Of a stretch of 58,293 nt of DNA, positions 9,101 to 17,752 are shown one piece after another. The stretch comes from Acidimicrobiaceae bacterium (GTDB lineage: Bacteria; Actinomycetota; Acidimicrobiia; Acidimicrobiales; RAAP-2): contig PMON01000063.1 of NCBI GenBank assembly GCA_003162395.1, forward strand, positions 541 through 58,833, given 5' to 3'. The stretch's first letter is position 1. Each line of letters begins with the position of its first letter. Made by a program: the position numbers and the translations under genes. The notes below the pieces were generated by a model. That model did not search any database and was not told where the DNA came from. It was given only the letters and a program-made list of their open reading frames with translations.

Positions 9101-9222
9101 GGGGTGAGTTCGGACGATGGGGATACGTGGAGGTCCATGACCCGAGCAAGGCCATCCCCATGCTCAGCCAAGCAATTGATGATCTCTACTCGGACGACAT
9201 AATCGCTGCACAACTCGCATAG
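6187..9222 (+). CDS. Type III-like restriction enzyme, helicase-nuclease (Res) subunit
   Basis: A 1011-residue superfamily 2 helicase-nuclease. Walker A (MATGSGKT) is at about 162-169, the DEAH box (DEAHH) at 302-306, and the arginine-rich motif VI (QVVGRGLRR) near 629-637. The C-terminus (VPDFLVRL...IVEVSGGQK, then AVNNW-like and FGRWGYVEVHDP elements) fits the nuclease end of BPTD_3080-type restriction enzymes, where Thr/Ser often stands at the usual lysine site. The ATG at 6187 is preferred over 6136 because it starts the conserved-looking MSAVDLSNPIINSPY segment. The partner methyltransferase begins 9 bases downstream, and together they should methylate and restrict DNA. Third positions are noticeably less GC-rich than in the right half of the window. 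Confidence 0.85.
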   Translation: MSAVDLSNPIINSPYSAPEQHFEIGPSGPTGTLLPGRRPSESFVPVPVSRKVRSEQQTFDFDATGERREENTLINDIRREVERWRASNWNGVTPYTRKLLAYWAAVPPARDDPVLFCQREAAETAIFLSEVAGRHGSADYRRRLDPENTLHNDGLPRVGLKMATGSGKTVVMAMLIAWQTINKVMTPNDARFAKRFLVVAPGITIRDRLGVLHPERDDSYYRERDLIPPDLWDAILQAQIEIVNYHVFLPRDAKEMLGVASNTRKLLRPGDVDAFRESPDMVAARLMRAFGSGRGELVVFNDEAHHCYQDKLLDESDVDSEDIERNRDARVWFRGLLDLRRRAGIKTVYDLSATPYYLKGTGYNEGFIFPWVVSDFSLMDAIESGIVKIPRVPVDDDAAGTELVYLQLWDRIQPPLPKRRAVRPRDVDLGPLGWVMPEALEGALRSLYRSYERNFEMYAETLEAAGEPPPVMIIVCPNTVVSKLVFDWIAGREAELPDGSERLVPGNLALMSNVSDGNWTARQRTILIDSQQLESGEPLGGEFKWDAAREIEAFKLAMRLRNPGMDIAKLTDADLLREAMNTIGKKGKLGEHIRCVVSVAMLTEGWDANTVTHILGIRPFRSQLLCEQVVGRGLRRRSYAVSPDTGHFEPEYAEVYGVPFAFIPGDRHIPKPRDPRPAVEVRALQERWRLAVRFPKLDGYRVELPDDSLSACFTEESRLLVDQSTVALWVKNQGVVGEASEVDLSDIRNARDQRIAFGIAKTLLQREEFFAALSGVERPWLFPQLVEISRRWLAECVSTEPGVTKGHLLLTQASARAAEKVFGSIVRSPQSRAALLMPIVRRFDSMGSTNEVRFATRKVVMDPPPTKSHLNHVVLDGLRGNSWEEGLARILEDDNRVLSYVKNERLGFFIPYVFEGQTHDYVPDFLVRLVTDSSDVERTLIVEVSGGQKSPGPTAAKANTARDQWCPSVNNWGEFGRWGYVEVHDPSKAIPMLSQAIDDLYSDDIIAAQLA

Positions 9223-9231
9223 AGGATTGGG

Positions 9232-11949
9232 ATGCCACCTAGAAGCAAGAAGCTCAGGGAACCGACGCAGGTCGAAGCGATTCGGCATGGCGACAAGCGA
9301 GCCAACATTCCCACAGCTGACGCTCAGGAGTTTGTGGCGCCAGACATCGAACAGCCGGTTCCGTTGCGATACCCGCGTGATCCCACACTCGATCCACAGT
9401 TGGTGTGGAAGGGGAAGGACGAGCTCGATGGCGACGACCTCCGCGTTGAAGCACCAGCGATCTACATCCAGGAGAAGATCGACCCTCGAGTCATTATTGA
9501 GAGCCTCCGTGCCACGGCTAAGGCGGGAGAACGCGAACCGGAGCTGATGCTGTTCGAGTCCTTTGACGGTCTTCCCGAACTAGACCTCGTCGACTTCTAT
9601 CGACACAAAGCCAATTGGTCGAATCGGATGATCCTGGGCGACTCCTTGAATGTGATGGCCAGCCTCGCGGAGCGCGAAGCATTGCGTGGTCAGGTTCAGA
9701 TGATCTATATCGATCCACCATACGGAGTCAGGTTCAACAGCAATTGGCAAGCGACGACACGTACGCGGGATGTCACAGATGGACGGATGACCGACGCCTC
9801 CAGGGAAGTGGAACAGATCAAGGCATTTCGTGATACATGGGAACTCGGTATTCACTCGTACTTGGCATACCTGCGCGACAGACTCCTGATCGCTCGGGAT
9901 CTCCTCACTGACACGGGATCGTGCTTTGTGCAGATTGGCGACGAGAACGTCCATTTAGTGCGATCGGTGCTGGACGAGGTATTCGGCCGAAATAACTTTG
10001 TCAGTTCAATCACTACGGTCAAGACCAGTAGCGGAACGAACACGTACCTCTCCGGAACAAGCGACTATGTCCTGTGGTATGCCAAGGATGCTGAGGTTGC
10101 TAAGTACCGAGCACTACTCAAGACGAAGTCAGTCGGTGGCGCCGGCGGTTCGTTGTACACCCAGGTCGAATTGCCCGACGGATCAACACGTCCGCTCAAG
10201 CCGGAAGAGCGCGCCGACGCATCGGCCGTGCCGCCTGGAAGCAGAATCTTTGGACTCGACAACCTCAAGAGTCAGAGCCAGGGTCGAGAGAAAGGGGAGG
10301 GGGCTGCCTCGTGGTTCGAAGTCGTGGTTGACAATCGAACATTTACTCCCGGGTCGCAAGCGAGATGGAAGACTAACGAGGAGGGAATGCGGCGGCTCCA
10401 GTTGGCGGGGCGGATCCGGGCGGCGGGGAACAACCCAGGCTATGTCCGTTACATTGACGACTTTCCAGCGTTCCCTCTGAACAATGTCTGGACAGACACT
10501 CTCGGTCAGAACCAATTTGGTGGTACCAAGACCTACGTAGTTCAAACGGCCAATGTCATCGTCGAGCGCTGCATGCTTATGACTACAGATCCGGGCGACC
10601 TTGTCGTTGACCCGACTTGTGGCTCGGGTACAACTGCGTTCGTCGCCGAACAGTGGGGACGTCGATGGATCACGGTTGACACTTCTCGTGTCGCGTTAGC
10701 GCTCGCGCGCCAACGGTTGATGGGGTCACGGTTCCCCTTTTACTTGCTCGCGGACTCCGAGGCCGGACGCAAGAAGGAGAGCCAGTTGCTGGCGCAGACC
10801 TTGCCCTCATCAATCGTTACAAATGATGTGCGGCACGGCTTTGTCTACGAGCGGGTGCCCCACATCACTTTGCGGTCCATCGCTAAGAATCCAGACATCG
10901 TTGAGGGCATGACGCAACCAGAGATAGCCGATGCAATCCGACGGCATGGCGAATTTGAGCTCCTCCGTGACAAGCCATACGAGGACACAAAGAAGGTTCG
11001 GGTTTCCGGACCGTTCACCGTCGAGAGTCTCTCGCCTCATCGATCACTCGCCTTCGCTGGAAGCGCGATAGATGGAGCTGGATCGGTCAATGCTGATGCG
11101 TCAGGAGCGGGATCGCGCGGTGAAGCCTTTTTCGAACAGACGATTCTCGACAACCTTCGTACCGCAGGTATCCAGAACGGATGGAAGGGGCAGCGGCTCG
11201 AGTTTGACTCGCTCGAAAACTACGCAGCGGCGTACATCCAAGCAGTCGGAGTCAGAAGTGAAGGTTCTGATGACTCGCCAAAGCGGGTCGGGATCACCAT
11301 TGGTCCTCAGTATGGAACCGTAGGACCTGGGTTCATCAAGGACGCAGCAAGGGAGGCCAACAAGTCGGGCGACCTAGATCTCCTGTGTGTCCTTGCATTC
11401 GCGTTTGACCCTACAGTGCTCGACCCCTCGGATGACTACCTCGCATCAGCTGAAGGCTTCGCGAACGTCGCAGCCGAGCGAAGGCTTGGGCGAGTCCCTG
11501 TACTTCTCGTTCGCATGAACGCAGATCTCGTGATGGGCGAGGACCTCAAGAAAACGGGTGACGGGAACCTGTTCACCGTGTTCGGTGAGCCTGACATTGA
11601 GATTGCACGCCTGGCAGACGGCCAACTACAGGTCAACCTTCACGGCGTGGACGTGTATGACCCGAACACGGGCGAGATCCGCAGCAACGAGACGAGACAA
11701 GTCGCACTTTGGATGATCGACACCGCGTACAACGAGGAGTCCTTCTTTGTGCGGGAGTGCTACTTCACCGGGGGTCATGATCCGTACGAGCGATTGAAGA
11801 GAGCGCTGAAGTCCGACATCGATGAGGAATCTTGGGCGAGTCTGTATCGGACCGAATCTCGGCCCTTCGCGCGACCTAATACTGGGAAAATCGCCGTTAA
11901 AGTGATAAATGACTATGGCGACGAAGTGATGAAGGTCTTCGAGGTCTGA
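9232..11949 (+). CDS. Type III-like DNA methyltransferase (Mod), beta class
   Basis: A 905-residue N6-adenine/N4-cytosine methyltransferase. The catalytic motif DPPY is at 161-164 and the SAM-binding motif DPTCGSGT at 460-467; motif IV before motif I is the beta-class order usual for type III Mod proteins. The long middle insert is expected to hold target recognition. The last 350 residues lie beyond the methyltransferase core and may bind the Res subunit or DNA. The start has an AGAGGA site just upstream. It follows the Res gene closely, so the two should be one operon, with Mod protecting self-DNA. Confidence 0.87.
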   Translation: MPPRSKKLREPTQVEAIRHGDKRANIPTADAQEFVAPDIEQPVPLRYPRDPTLDPQLVWKGKDELDGDDLRVEAPAIYIQEKIDPRVIIESLRATAKAGEREPELMLFESFDGLPELDLVDFYRHKANWSNRMILGDSLNVMASLAEREALRGQVQMIYIDPPYGVRFNSNWQATTRTRDVTDGRMTDASREVEQIKAFRDTWELGIHSYLAYLRDRLLIARDLLTDTGSCFVQIGDENVHLVRSVLDEVFGRNNFVSSITTVKTSSGTNTYLSGTSDYVLWYAKDAEVAKYRALLKTKSVGGAGGSLYTQVELPDGSTRPLKPEERADASAVPPGSRIFGLDNLKSQSQGREKGEGAASWFEVVVDNRTFTPGSQARWKTNEEGMRRLQLAGRIRAAGNNPGYVRYIDDFPAFPLNNVWTDTLGQNQFGGTKTYVVQTANVIVERCMLMTTDPGDLVVDPTCGSGTTAFVAEQWGRRWITVDTSRVALALARQRLMGSRFPFYLLADSEAGRKKESQLLAQTLPSSIVTNDVRHGFVYERVPHITLRSIAKNPDIVEGMTQPEIADAIRRHGEFELLRDKPYEDTKKVRVSGPFTVESLSPHRSLAFAGSAIDGAGSVNADASGAGSRGEAFFEQTILDNLRTAGIQNGWKGQRLEFDSLENYAAAYIQAVGVRSEGSDDSPKRVGITIGPQYGTVGPGFIKDAAREANKSGDLDLLCVLAFAFDPTVLDPSDDYLASAEGFANVAAERRLGRVPVLLVRMNADLVMGEDLKKTGDGNLFTVFGEPDIEIARLADGQLQVNLHGVDVYDPNTGEIRSNETRQVALWMIDTAYNEESFFVRECYFTGGHDPYERLKRALKSDIDEESWASLYRTESRPFARPNTGKIAVKVINDYGDEVMKVFEV

Positions 11950-11954
11950 ATCAC

Positions 11955-14708
11955 TCAACGACGCGCTGACGAACAAATCGTTCGGACTTCGCACTTTCTG
12001 CATCTGACACCAGGATTTGCCCTGTAGTCACGATTCCGGATCTGAACCGCCGCTTGGGCTACACGAGTCTCAGCATCTTCGACAGATCCCCGGTCAACAG
12101 GAATTGCAGCACGAGATGCAGCCTTGAGATCATGAACGTATGCAGCCGTGACGTCGAGCCCTTCCCGACGGCCAGCATCGGCGTACACCTGAAGCTGCAG
12201 AGCGTGGTCCTGAGTCTCGCCGGCCACGGAAGTCTTGTAGTCGACAATCGCCAGTTGAGCTGCCACGCCCCCCTCATGATCAAGGATCACATCGGCACGG
12301 CCACTGATAGTTACGCCATCTAGGTGAAGCTCAAACGGTCTCTCAGTCTCCCACACGCGATGCAGGTCAGCTTCATGATCCTGTACGTAGGTCGCTACGA
12401 GACGACGAGCCGCGTCCTTCAGTTGTCGGTGAGCAGGTTTGTTCGCGGTCGGAAGAAAGAAGCTCTCGTCGAGGATCGTCTCGATCTCTGTTGGCGATGG
12501 AACTTGTCCGCGAGTCCTTGTGAAAGTCGCAACAGTGCGCATGACATGGTGCACCGCCTTGCCGTAGCCGAGCTCGGGCGCAAGTCGCGGCTGGAATCCA
12601 AGAAGATTGCGAAGACGGAATGCGTGTCCGCATTCGAGAAACAACGCAAGTTCGCTGTACGTGATCGATATCGGATCGTCGGTCTCGGCGGCATTCACCT
12701 CAAATTGTGGAATCGCAACGTTCTCCGGTGACAGCTCGAGTCGCGAGAGCTCTTGAAAATACGGGCTCGCCGACACCGTTTTCGTGTTGACTCGGGAGTG
12801 GCGTGACACTGACAGCCAATCACGTGCACGTGTCATGGCTACATAGAAGAGGCGGCGCTCGTCCCCGTCACTTCCTTCGTATCGCGCTGCATTGAACATG
12901 CCCCGAGGTACGAGCCAATTCTGAATCTCACCAGTGCGGGTTGTTGGAAATCGATTCGCAGTCACCGACGGCACGAACACGGCGAGCCACTCAAGTCCTT
13001 TGGCTCGGTGAACCGTGGTCAGGTCCACGGCATCAAGTACAAAGTCTGCTTCGCCGTCGAATCCCTCGTACGCACCCTGCGCATAGTTGACGATGTGCAA
13101 TGCCAGGTTGCGGTAGTACCAAGTACCTCGATCTTCTCCACCAACTTGCTCACCCGCGACATCAACATCCGGTCTCGCCCGACGACGAACTGACTCGTAG
13201 TCCGCCAAGAGATACGTAAAGCGAGCCAGTGTTCCCAATCGATTGATCGACTGTGCATCGGCGGCGTTCCAGTCGCGCACTTGAAGTTCATCGAGAAGCT
13301 CGTACAGCTCTCCGACAAGACTCGCGCTGCGGTTTTCACGCGGAACGGCTTCCTTCCACTGGTTGAGGAAGCGCATGAGACGGTTGCGACCTGCTGGGGA
13401 CAACTCAAATACCCGCACGTATTCATCGAGAAGGTCGTCGGTAGCGATGTTGCGGCTCGGGCCGTATCCGTCGCGCCACTCAGTCTCGACGAGCCATGTG
13501 AATGTCTGCCCTAGTACGACTGCTTCTGCCTGATCGAACAGCCCGGTTCGCCCACCCGGTTGCACCGGAATGCCGAAGGTCGCGAACTGCTCGACGATTC
13601 GTCTGTACGCTACGCGTCCGCGAACCAAGACCGCAATGTCTCGGTACCTTGCGCCTGACTCGACGATGTCAAGAACGAGCGATGCTATCCAGCCTGCCTC
13701 CTCAATCTCACTGGGTGCGGTCCAAACAACGACCTCCGGCTCGGGACCATCGAGCGCCGGGCGATGCGCTTCCATCGTCTTTTCGATTCGCTCGGGAATG
13801 GACCTCGCAAAGTCGTTCGCCACTTCAATCAGCGTCGGGCGACTTCTACGGTTCGTCGCAATTGTGAAGGTCCGCACGTACTCATAGCGGTCGGCGAAGG
13901 AGACGATGTTCGAAACATCAGATCCCCTCCACTGGTAGATCGCCTGTTGGTCGTCTCCGACGACGCAGAGTTCGACGTCCGGGCCGACAAGCAGTTCAAT
14001 GAGTTGTTCCTGCGCTGGGTTCACATCCTGGTACTCGTCAACGATGAGATGTCGTAATACTGAATGAACACTTTCTCGTAGCTCCGGATCCGTGAGTTCC
14101 CTGACAGCGCGTACGATCTGTTGCCCGTAAGTCAGCAGACGGTAGCGATCTAGGGTCGCGTAGTACTGCATGAGAATGCTTCCGAATGGGTCTGGTACTT
14201 CTCCTGGTTCAATCAACTCGTTCTCGATTACGTCGACGCTTTGTAGAAAAGTGGAGATTGATGCGAAAAGACGGTTGCGCTCGTCAAGTTGCCGAAGTTC
14301 CAAGCGAGAGGCTTCGCGGGACAGGAACGCGGTTAGTTGATTGTCGTCAAGAACGTCGTACGTCGCGTAGCGCGAAACTCGTTGCGTTAAAAGGCGAAAG
14401 CAGTAGGAGTGCATCGTGCCGACAAATAGCGGGGTTAGATGGTCGAGTTGTTCCGGGCCAAGGCGATCAGCCACTCGATGGCTGATCCGGTTCTTCAGCT
14501 CCTCGGCAGCGCGCTCGGTGAACGTGAAGGCCACGATCGACTCGGCTGGCGCGCCATCGGCCAGCAGATCCGCGACGCGCTGCGCAACAACCTCCGTCTT
14601 ACCTGATCCGGCTCCTGCAATGATCTGGATGTGGCTGCCGCGATGCCTCACGGCATCGCGTGCCGCGCCCGTTAACTGCGGGCCAGCAGCTGGCTCTTGG
14701 CCAATCAT
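11955..14708 (-). CDS. UvrD/Rep-like helicase fused to an AddB/RecB-type nuclease
   Basis: A 917-residue superfamily 1 helicase. Walker A (AGAGSGKT) is at 31-38, followed by AFTFTERAAEEL and later VVGDDQQAIYQWRGS and FYVAMTRARDWL motifs. The C-terminal 250 residues look like a PD-(D/E)XK nuclease (SGRADVILDHEGG...AIVDYKTS). A cysteine in FLECGHAF plus the terminal CRKCEVRTIC triplet matches the four-cysteine iron-sulphur arrangement of AddB-type nucleases. It is convergent with Mod, five bases apart, in what seems a defence module. It could unwind and degrade foreign DNA or process breaks. The GGGGAG site precedes the ATG. Confidence 0.87.
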   Translation of the reverse strand: MIGQEPAAGPQLTGAARDAVRHRGSHIQIIAGAGSGKTEVVAQRVADLLADGAPAESIVAFTFTERAAEELKNRISHRVADRLGPEQLDHLTPLFVGTMHSYCFRLLTQRVSRYATYDVLDDNQLTAFLSREASRLELRQLDERNRLFASISTFLQSVDVIENELIEPGEVPDPFGSILMQYYATLDRYRLLTYGQQIVRAVRELTDPELRESVHSVLRHLIVDEYQDVNPAQEQLIELLVGPDVELCVVGDDQQAIYQWRGSDVSNIVSFADRYEYVRTFTIATNRRSRPTLIEVANDFARSIPERIEKTMEAHRPALDGPEPEVVVWTAPSEIEEAGWIASLVLDIVESGARYRDIAVLVRGRVAYRRIVEQFATFGIPVQPGGRTGLFDQAEAVVLGQTFTWLVETEWRDGYGPSRNIATDDLLDEYVRVFELSPAGRNRLMRFLNQWKEAVPRENRSASLVGELYELLDELQVRDWNAADAQSINRLGTLARFTYLLADYESVRRRARPDVDVAGEQVGGEDRGTWYYRNLALHIVNYAQGAYEGFDGEADFVLDAVDLTTVHRAKGLEWLAVFVPSVTANRFPTTRTGEIQNWLVPRGMFNAARYEGSDGDERRLFYVAMTRARDWLSVSRHSRVNTKTVSASPYFQELSRLELSPENVAIPQFEVNAAETDDPISITYSELALFLECGHAFRLRNLLGFQPRLAPELGYGKAVHHVMRTVATFTRTRGQVPSPTEIETILDESFFLPTANKPAHRQLKDAARRLVATYVQDHEADLHRVWETERPFELHLDGVTISGRADVILDHEGGVAAQLAIVDYKTSVAGETQDHALQLQVYADAGRREGLDVTAAYVHDLKAASRAAIPVDRGSVEDAETRVAQAAVQIRNRDYRANPGVRCRKCEVRTICSSARR

Positions 14709-14827
14709 CTCCCCATTATCGCCCGAGACGTGCCGCTGACGCGGGTGTACAGCTGAGAACGCGCGAATGTTGTCTCATCCATCCACAGTGGCAAGACCGG
14801 TTCCTCGAACTTGTGGAAAGGAGCCCT

Positions 14828-14848
14828 GGGATACCTTTAGGTAATCCC
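14828..14848. repeat. Palindromic element, copy 1 (GGGATACC-TTTA-GGTAATCCC)
   Basis: An imperfect inverted repeat with one unpaired base, lying between the helicase start and the next gene. A near-identical hairpin occurs at 24481-24502 beside the tRNA fragment. The shared core is ACCTTTAGGTA. It may be a protein-binding site or a small dispersed element; its function is unknown. Confidence 0.5.
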
Positions 14849-14904
14849 TGAGGACAGAGTGAATGCTCGACGAGCGGTTGTGCACGTAGGTACCGTCGGA
14901 CGTC

Positions 14905-15625
14905 ATGGGTTTCGAATTCGGATCGGACGGACTGACCATCGGTGACGGCACCTCGATCCGATACCAGCAGTTTTCGGGTCTGATCCGAGCCTTCTACAGA
15001 ATGTGCCCGGATACTCAGTCCTGCGAAGACACCGGGAAGGGGCTCGCGAGTCAGCATGCCTCTGGCAACATCTGGAGCCAGGACCTCTTCCGGGCGTTCG
15101 TCAAGGACGTATGCATCTGGCGAGGCGACGAGTTGCGTCCGCTACGAGAGCAGGTATGGCCCCTGGTTGCTTCCGCCTGGCACTGGGAAACAGTGCATTC
15201 AGCATTCTCAGAGAGCCTCAGCAGATCATCACATCGGCGTTGCTCTTCGACGTATCGCCGTTGACGAGCGGGCTGATCGGAGCAGCCCAATTCGCAAGGT
15301 ATTTGGACTCGGGCCTGCCTACGGCTCGAAGGTGCTTCGCTTTCTTCGCCCCGAAATGTGCGGGATCATCGATTGGAATGTGCAGAAGTGGATCTTGGAA
15401 CTGGAATTGGAAGATGCGCAGGCGGCGCCGGAGGTTGTTGGCGCCCGCTTTGCCTGGTACTGCAGCCTCCTGAGAGTCATCAGTGACAAGCTCAGCACTC
15501 ACGGGATCGAACGACCAAACCGGGAGTCGTGGCTGGCCGGGGATGTTGATGCCGCCATCTACACCGCGATCAAGGTCATCATTCAAGGCGACCGAACTTG
15601 GCGGCAGGCAATTGCCGACTCATGA
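14905..15625 (+). pseudogene. Frameshifted unknown gene, possibly HhH-GPD/OGG-fold-like
   Basis: The 5' part reads in one frame from an ATG at 14905 (MGFEFGSDGLTIG...) to a stop near 15264. The 3' part reads well in the next frame (HHIGVALRR...VFGLGPAYGSKVLRFLRPE...IIDWNV) and stops at 15625. A single +1 shift around 15215-15240 would join them into a protein of about 240 residues. The GPAYGSKVLRFL...IIDWNV pattern recalls OGG-fold hypothetical proteins, but I am not certain. The shift may be a real mutation or a sequencing error. The next gene overlaps its stop in an ATGA, so both parts were once one transcription unit. Confidence 0.45.
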
Positions 15626-15894
15626 TCCGAGCGTGGATCGACGCACTCCCCGACGCTCTCGGTAGGCATGCGATGTCCATAAATTGGAACGAGGACAGAA
15701 CTCTGCTCCATGAGCATCTTCAGAAACTGCATGACCCCCTCCCGCTGCGGCTGTACAAACGTGCGATCGAGGCCGAAGACGATCTTCGCCAGCATGGGAT
15801 GGTCGGCGCGCAGCGGACGGAGTTATCCAGCTCGCGAATCTGCTCAGGAGACTCGACGAGAGTCCCTAGACCGTGGGTCAATGCGCGAGCGTGA
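15622..15894 (+). CDS. Small hypothetical protein coupled to the upstream frameshifted gene
   Basis: A 90-residue frame starting MIRAWIDALPDALGRHAMS. Its ATG overlaps the TGA of the preceding gene (ATGA), which is why I accept it. The middle part (LLHEHLQKLHDPLPLRLYKRAIEAEDDL) looks like a genuine amphipathic helix pair. The last 20 residues are low-complexity and run 17 bases into the 3' end of the convergent TcmP gene, so the tail may be altered. I do not recognise the family. Confidence 0.45.
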   Translation: MIRAWIDALPDALGRHAMSINWNEDRTLLHEHLQKLHDPLPLRLYKRAIEAEDDLRQHGMVGAQRTELSSSRICSGDSTRVPRPWVNARA

Positions 15895-16945
15895 CCTTGG
15901 AAGATGTTGCCACCGTTTTAGGGATGACCGAAACGACTCCGGCGTTCCGAAGCTCGCGCAGGGCAGTCGTTGCGTGAGGCATCCGGTAGATGGTTTCAAG
16001 CAGCGTGTGGCGTCGGAGTGCACCAACGTTAGCCTTGCCATTCCCCTTCAAGTACGCGATCAGGTTGGCCTTCAGCGGAGTTAGGTCGGGTGCGTCGATC
16101 GCGAAGGACAGTTGGCCCGTGTCTCTAGCGTCCCGAAATCGCAAGCCGAGATTCGGATCAGTCTTCCACATTGCATCCTTCATCTTGTCGACACCTAGTT
16201 CAACTGACGTCGCGAAGAATAAGAAGAGTTTGTGGCCGCCTTCATCGGTCATCTCAAAGTGAAGCGTCCATTTGAATCCAGCCCGCTTCAGAGCCTCGCG
16301 GTATGAGTTGACAAGGAAGCGCCTCTTGTCCTCGGGGGATGAGCAATGTCTTACATGTCTCCACCCGCGGTCTCCAAATACCAGATCGCCAGCCTCAAGG
16401 TCTTGAACGGAGGCAAATCTAACGAAGAAGCTCGGGGCAACTGTGACGAGCACCTCCGAGCTCACGTTCTTACCAATGCGGTCTACGACAGCAAAGGGAA
16501 CATCAGCCCCGAATCCATCGAGGTTGGCGAAGATCGGTTGTCTCCACGAATGCAAGGAGGTCAACGCTGGAAGGAGGTCCTTGCCGCAGTCGCCGTGAAG
16601 TGTACTGACGACGAGTTTGGGGGGCCGAGACGTCCCGATACTGATGGACTCAACGGTCTCAAGAAGGTGCTCAAACCTGTCCCGTCGCTCCTCCATAAAG
16701 ACGAGCCTGATCAGCTTGCCAAACGCTTCGACCTTGGGGCTCATCGCTTGTCTCAACGCGTATGTCGGTGAGCCAGGCTCACCATCTTCATACTCATTTG
16801 GGCCGGCAAAGCCCTCGACGTAAGTAAGCGACGGATATCTGCTCGCAATGATTGGAAACCATGCTTGGAGATAGCGATCTAGAATCCTGTGCTTCGCGAC
16901 TGTGTGCGGATCGCACTTCCACAGCTTTGTTTTAGGGACCGCCAC
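15878..16945 (-). CDS. tcmP: TcmP family protein (three-Cys-motif partner)
   Basis: A 355-residue protein starting with GTG at 16945. The opening KLWKCDPHTVAKHRILDRYLQAWFP and the YVEGFAGPNEYEDGEPGSP segment (about residues 40-62) are hallmarks of the tcm-partner family, which is nearly always encoded beside a three-Cys-motif DUF5131 protein. The EGFAG segment resembles a SAM-binding loop, so a methyltransferase-like fold is plausible. It lies 14 bases downstream of the DUF5131 gene on the same strand, clearly the same operon. The pair is common in accessory DNA; its reaction is unknown. Confidence 0.85.
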   Translation of the reverse strand: MAVPKTKLWKCDPHTVAKHRILDRYLQAWFPIIASRYPSLTYVEGFAGPNEYEDGEPGSPTYALRQAMSPKVEAFGKLIRLVFMEERRDRFEHLLETVESISIGTSRPPKLVVSTLHGDCGKDLLPALTSLHSWRQPIFANLDGFGADVPFAVVDRIGKNVSSEVLVTVAPSFFVRFASVQDLEAGDLVFGDRGWRHVRHCSSPEDKRRFLVNSYREALKRAGFKWTLHFEMTDEGGHKLFLFFATSVELGVDKMKDAMWKTDPNLGLRFRDARDTGQLSFAIDAPDLTPLKANLIAYLKGNGKANVGALRRHTLLETIYRMPHATTALRELRNAGVVSVIPKTVATSSKVTLAH

Positions 16946-16959
16946 GTGACTGACGCTAC

Positions 16960-17727
16960 TCAGCCAGTTGTGCTCAACGCTTCCACGTTTGGCAGCTCAT
17001 CCCACAGTCGCCCATCGAGTGTGCGCCCGCCGGCTTTCGGTGTGCGACCCCCCCACTGCTTGAAGAAGTACGGCACGCCCTCTGAAACACATTGATCTCT
17101 GATGCGGCGAACCCACTCCGAATCAATTGGCCGAGCGTGTGGCCCAGATTCACCGCCAACAATTACCCAGTGGATGCCAGCGAGGTCCAGGTCAACAGGT
17201 CCGAGCAACGGCTCGACTGAGAGGAACCGGACTGCAGCTGGAACCTCGCGGAGGTGGCCCGCACGAAACGCATATCTCTGGTTCTCAACCGACACCCCCA
17301 TCCAGATGTTCGACGGCCAGGGCAACTGATCGGCGACCCGCCGAAGTCGATGTGAGCGCTTGGTAAGCACTTGGTATGTGTGCCTCGGAGTCTCAAGCAT
17401 CACATCGAACACTCGGCGAATGAAGTCGTCGGGTACACCCTCATGGAAGAGGTCGCTCATGGAGTTGACAAAAACCGTGCGAGGAGTCGCCCACCGAAGT
17501 GGCAGGTCGAGAACATCCTCGTGGAGGCTAAGTCCGAATCCCGGTCCGCTGGTGTTTGGATCGCCATCGCTTTGATACTTCGCCACGCCCATCGCTTTTA
17601 GGCGTTTTGCCAACGTCATCGCATAACAATTGTCGCAGCCCGGCGAAGTCCTGTCGCATCCAGTGGTTGGGTTCCACGTCATCTCGGTCCACTCGATCGA
17701 TGACGTTGCCACATTGGAATTGTACAT
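16960..17727 (-). CDS. DUF5131 / phage Gp37-Gp68 family three-Cys protein
   Basis: A 255-residue protein. Residues 11-40 hold the family signature IEWTEMTWNPTTGC followed by cysteines 24, 31 and 34 in CX6CX2C spacing and CYA. This could bind an iron-sulphur cluster in a radical-SAM-like manner, although the spacing differs from the classic CX3CX2C. Further family blocks are VFVNSMSDLFHEG, VLTKRS, WMGVSVENQ, SVEPLLGP, WVIVGGESG and FFKQWGG. The ATG at 17727 is used; a GTG five codons in is possible. It diverges from a small regulator-like gene and precedes tcmP. Confidence 0.87.
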   Translation of the reverse strand: MYNSNVATSSIEWTEMTWNPTTGCDRTSPGCDNCYAMTLAKRLKAMGVAKYQSDGDPNTSGPGFGLSLHEDVLDLPLRWATPRTVFVNSMSDLFHEGVPDDFIRRVFDVMLETPRHTYQVLTKRSHRLRRVADQLPWPSNIWMGVSVENQRYAFRAGHLREVPAAVRFLSVEPLLGPVDLDLAGIHWVIVGGESGPHARPIDSEWVRRIRDQCVSEGVPYFFKQWGGRTPKAGGRTLDGRLWDELPNVEALSTTG

Positions 17728-17752
17728 CTATTATTGATTAGAGTCGCGCATT

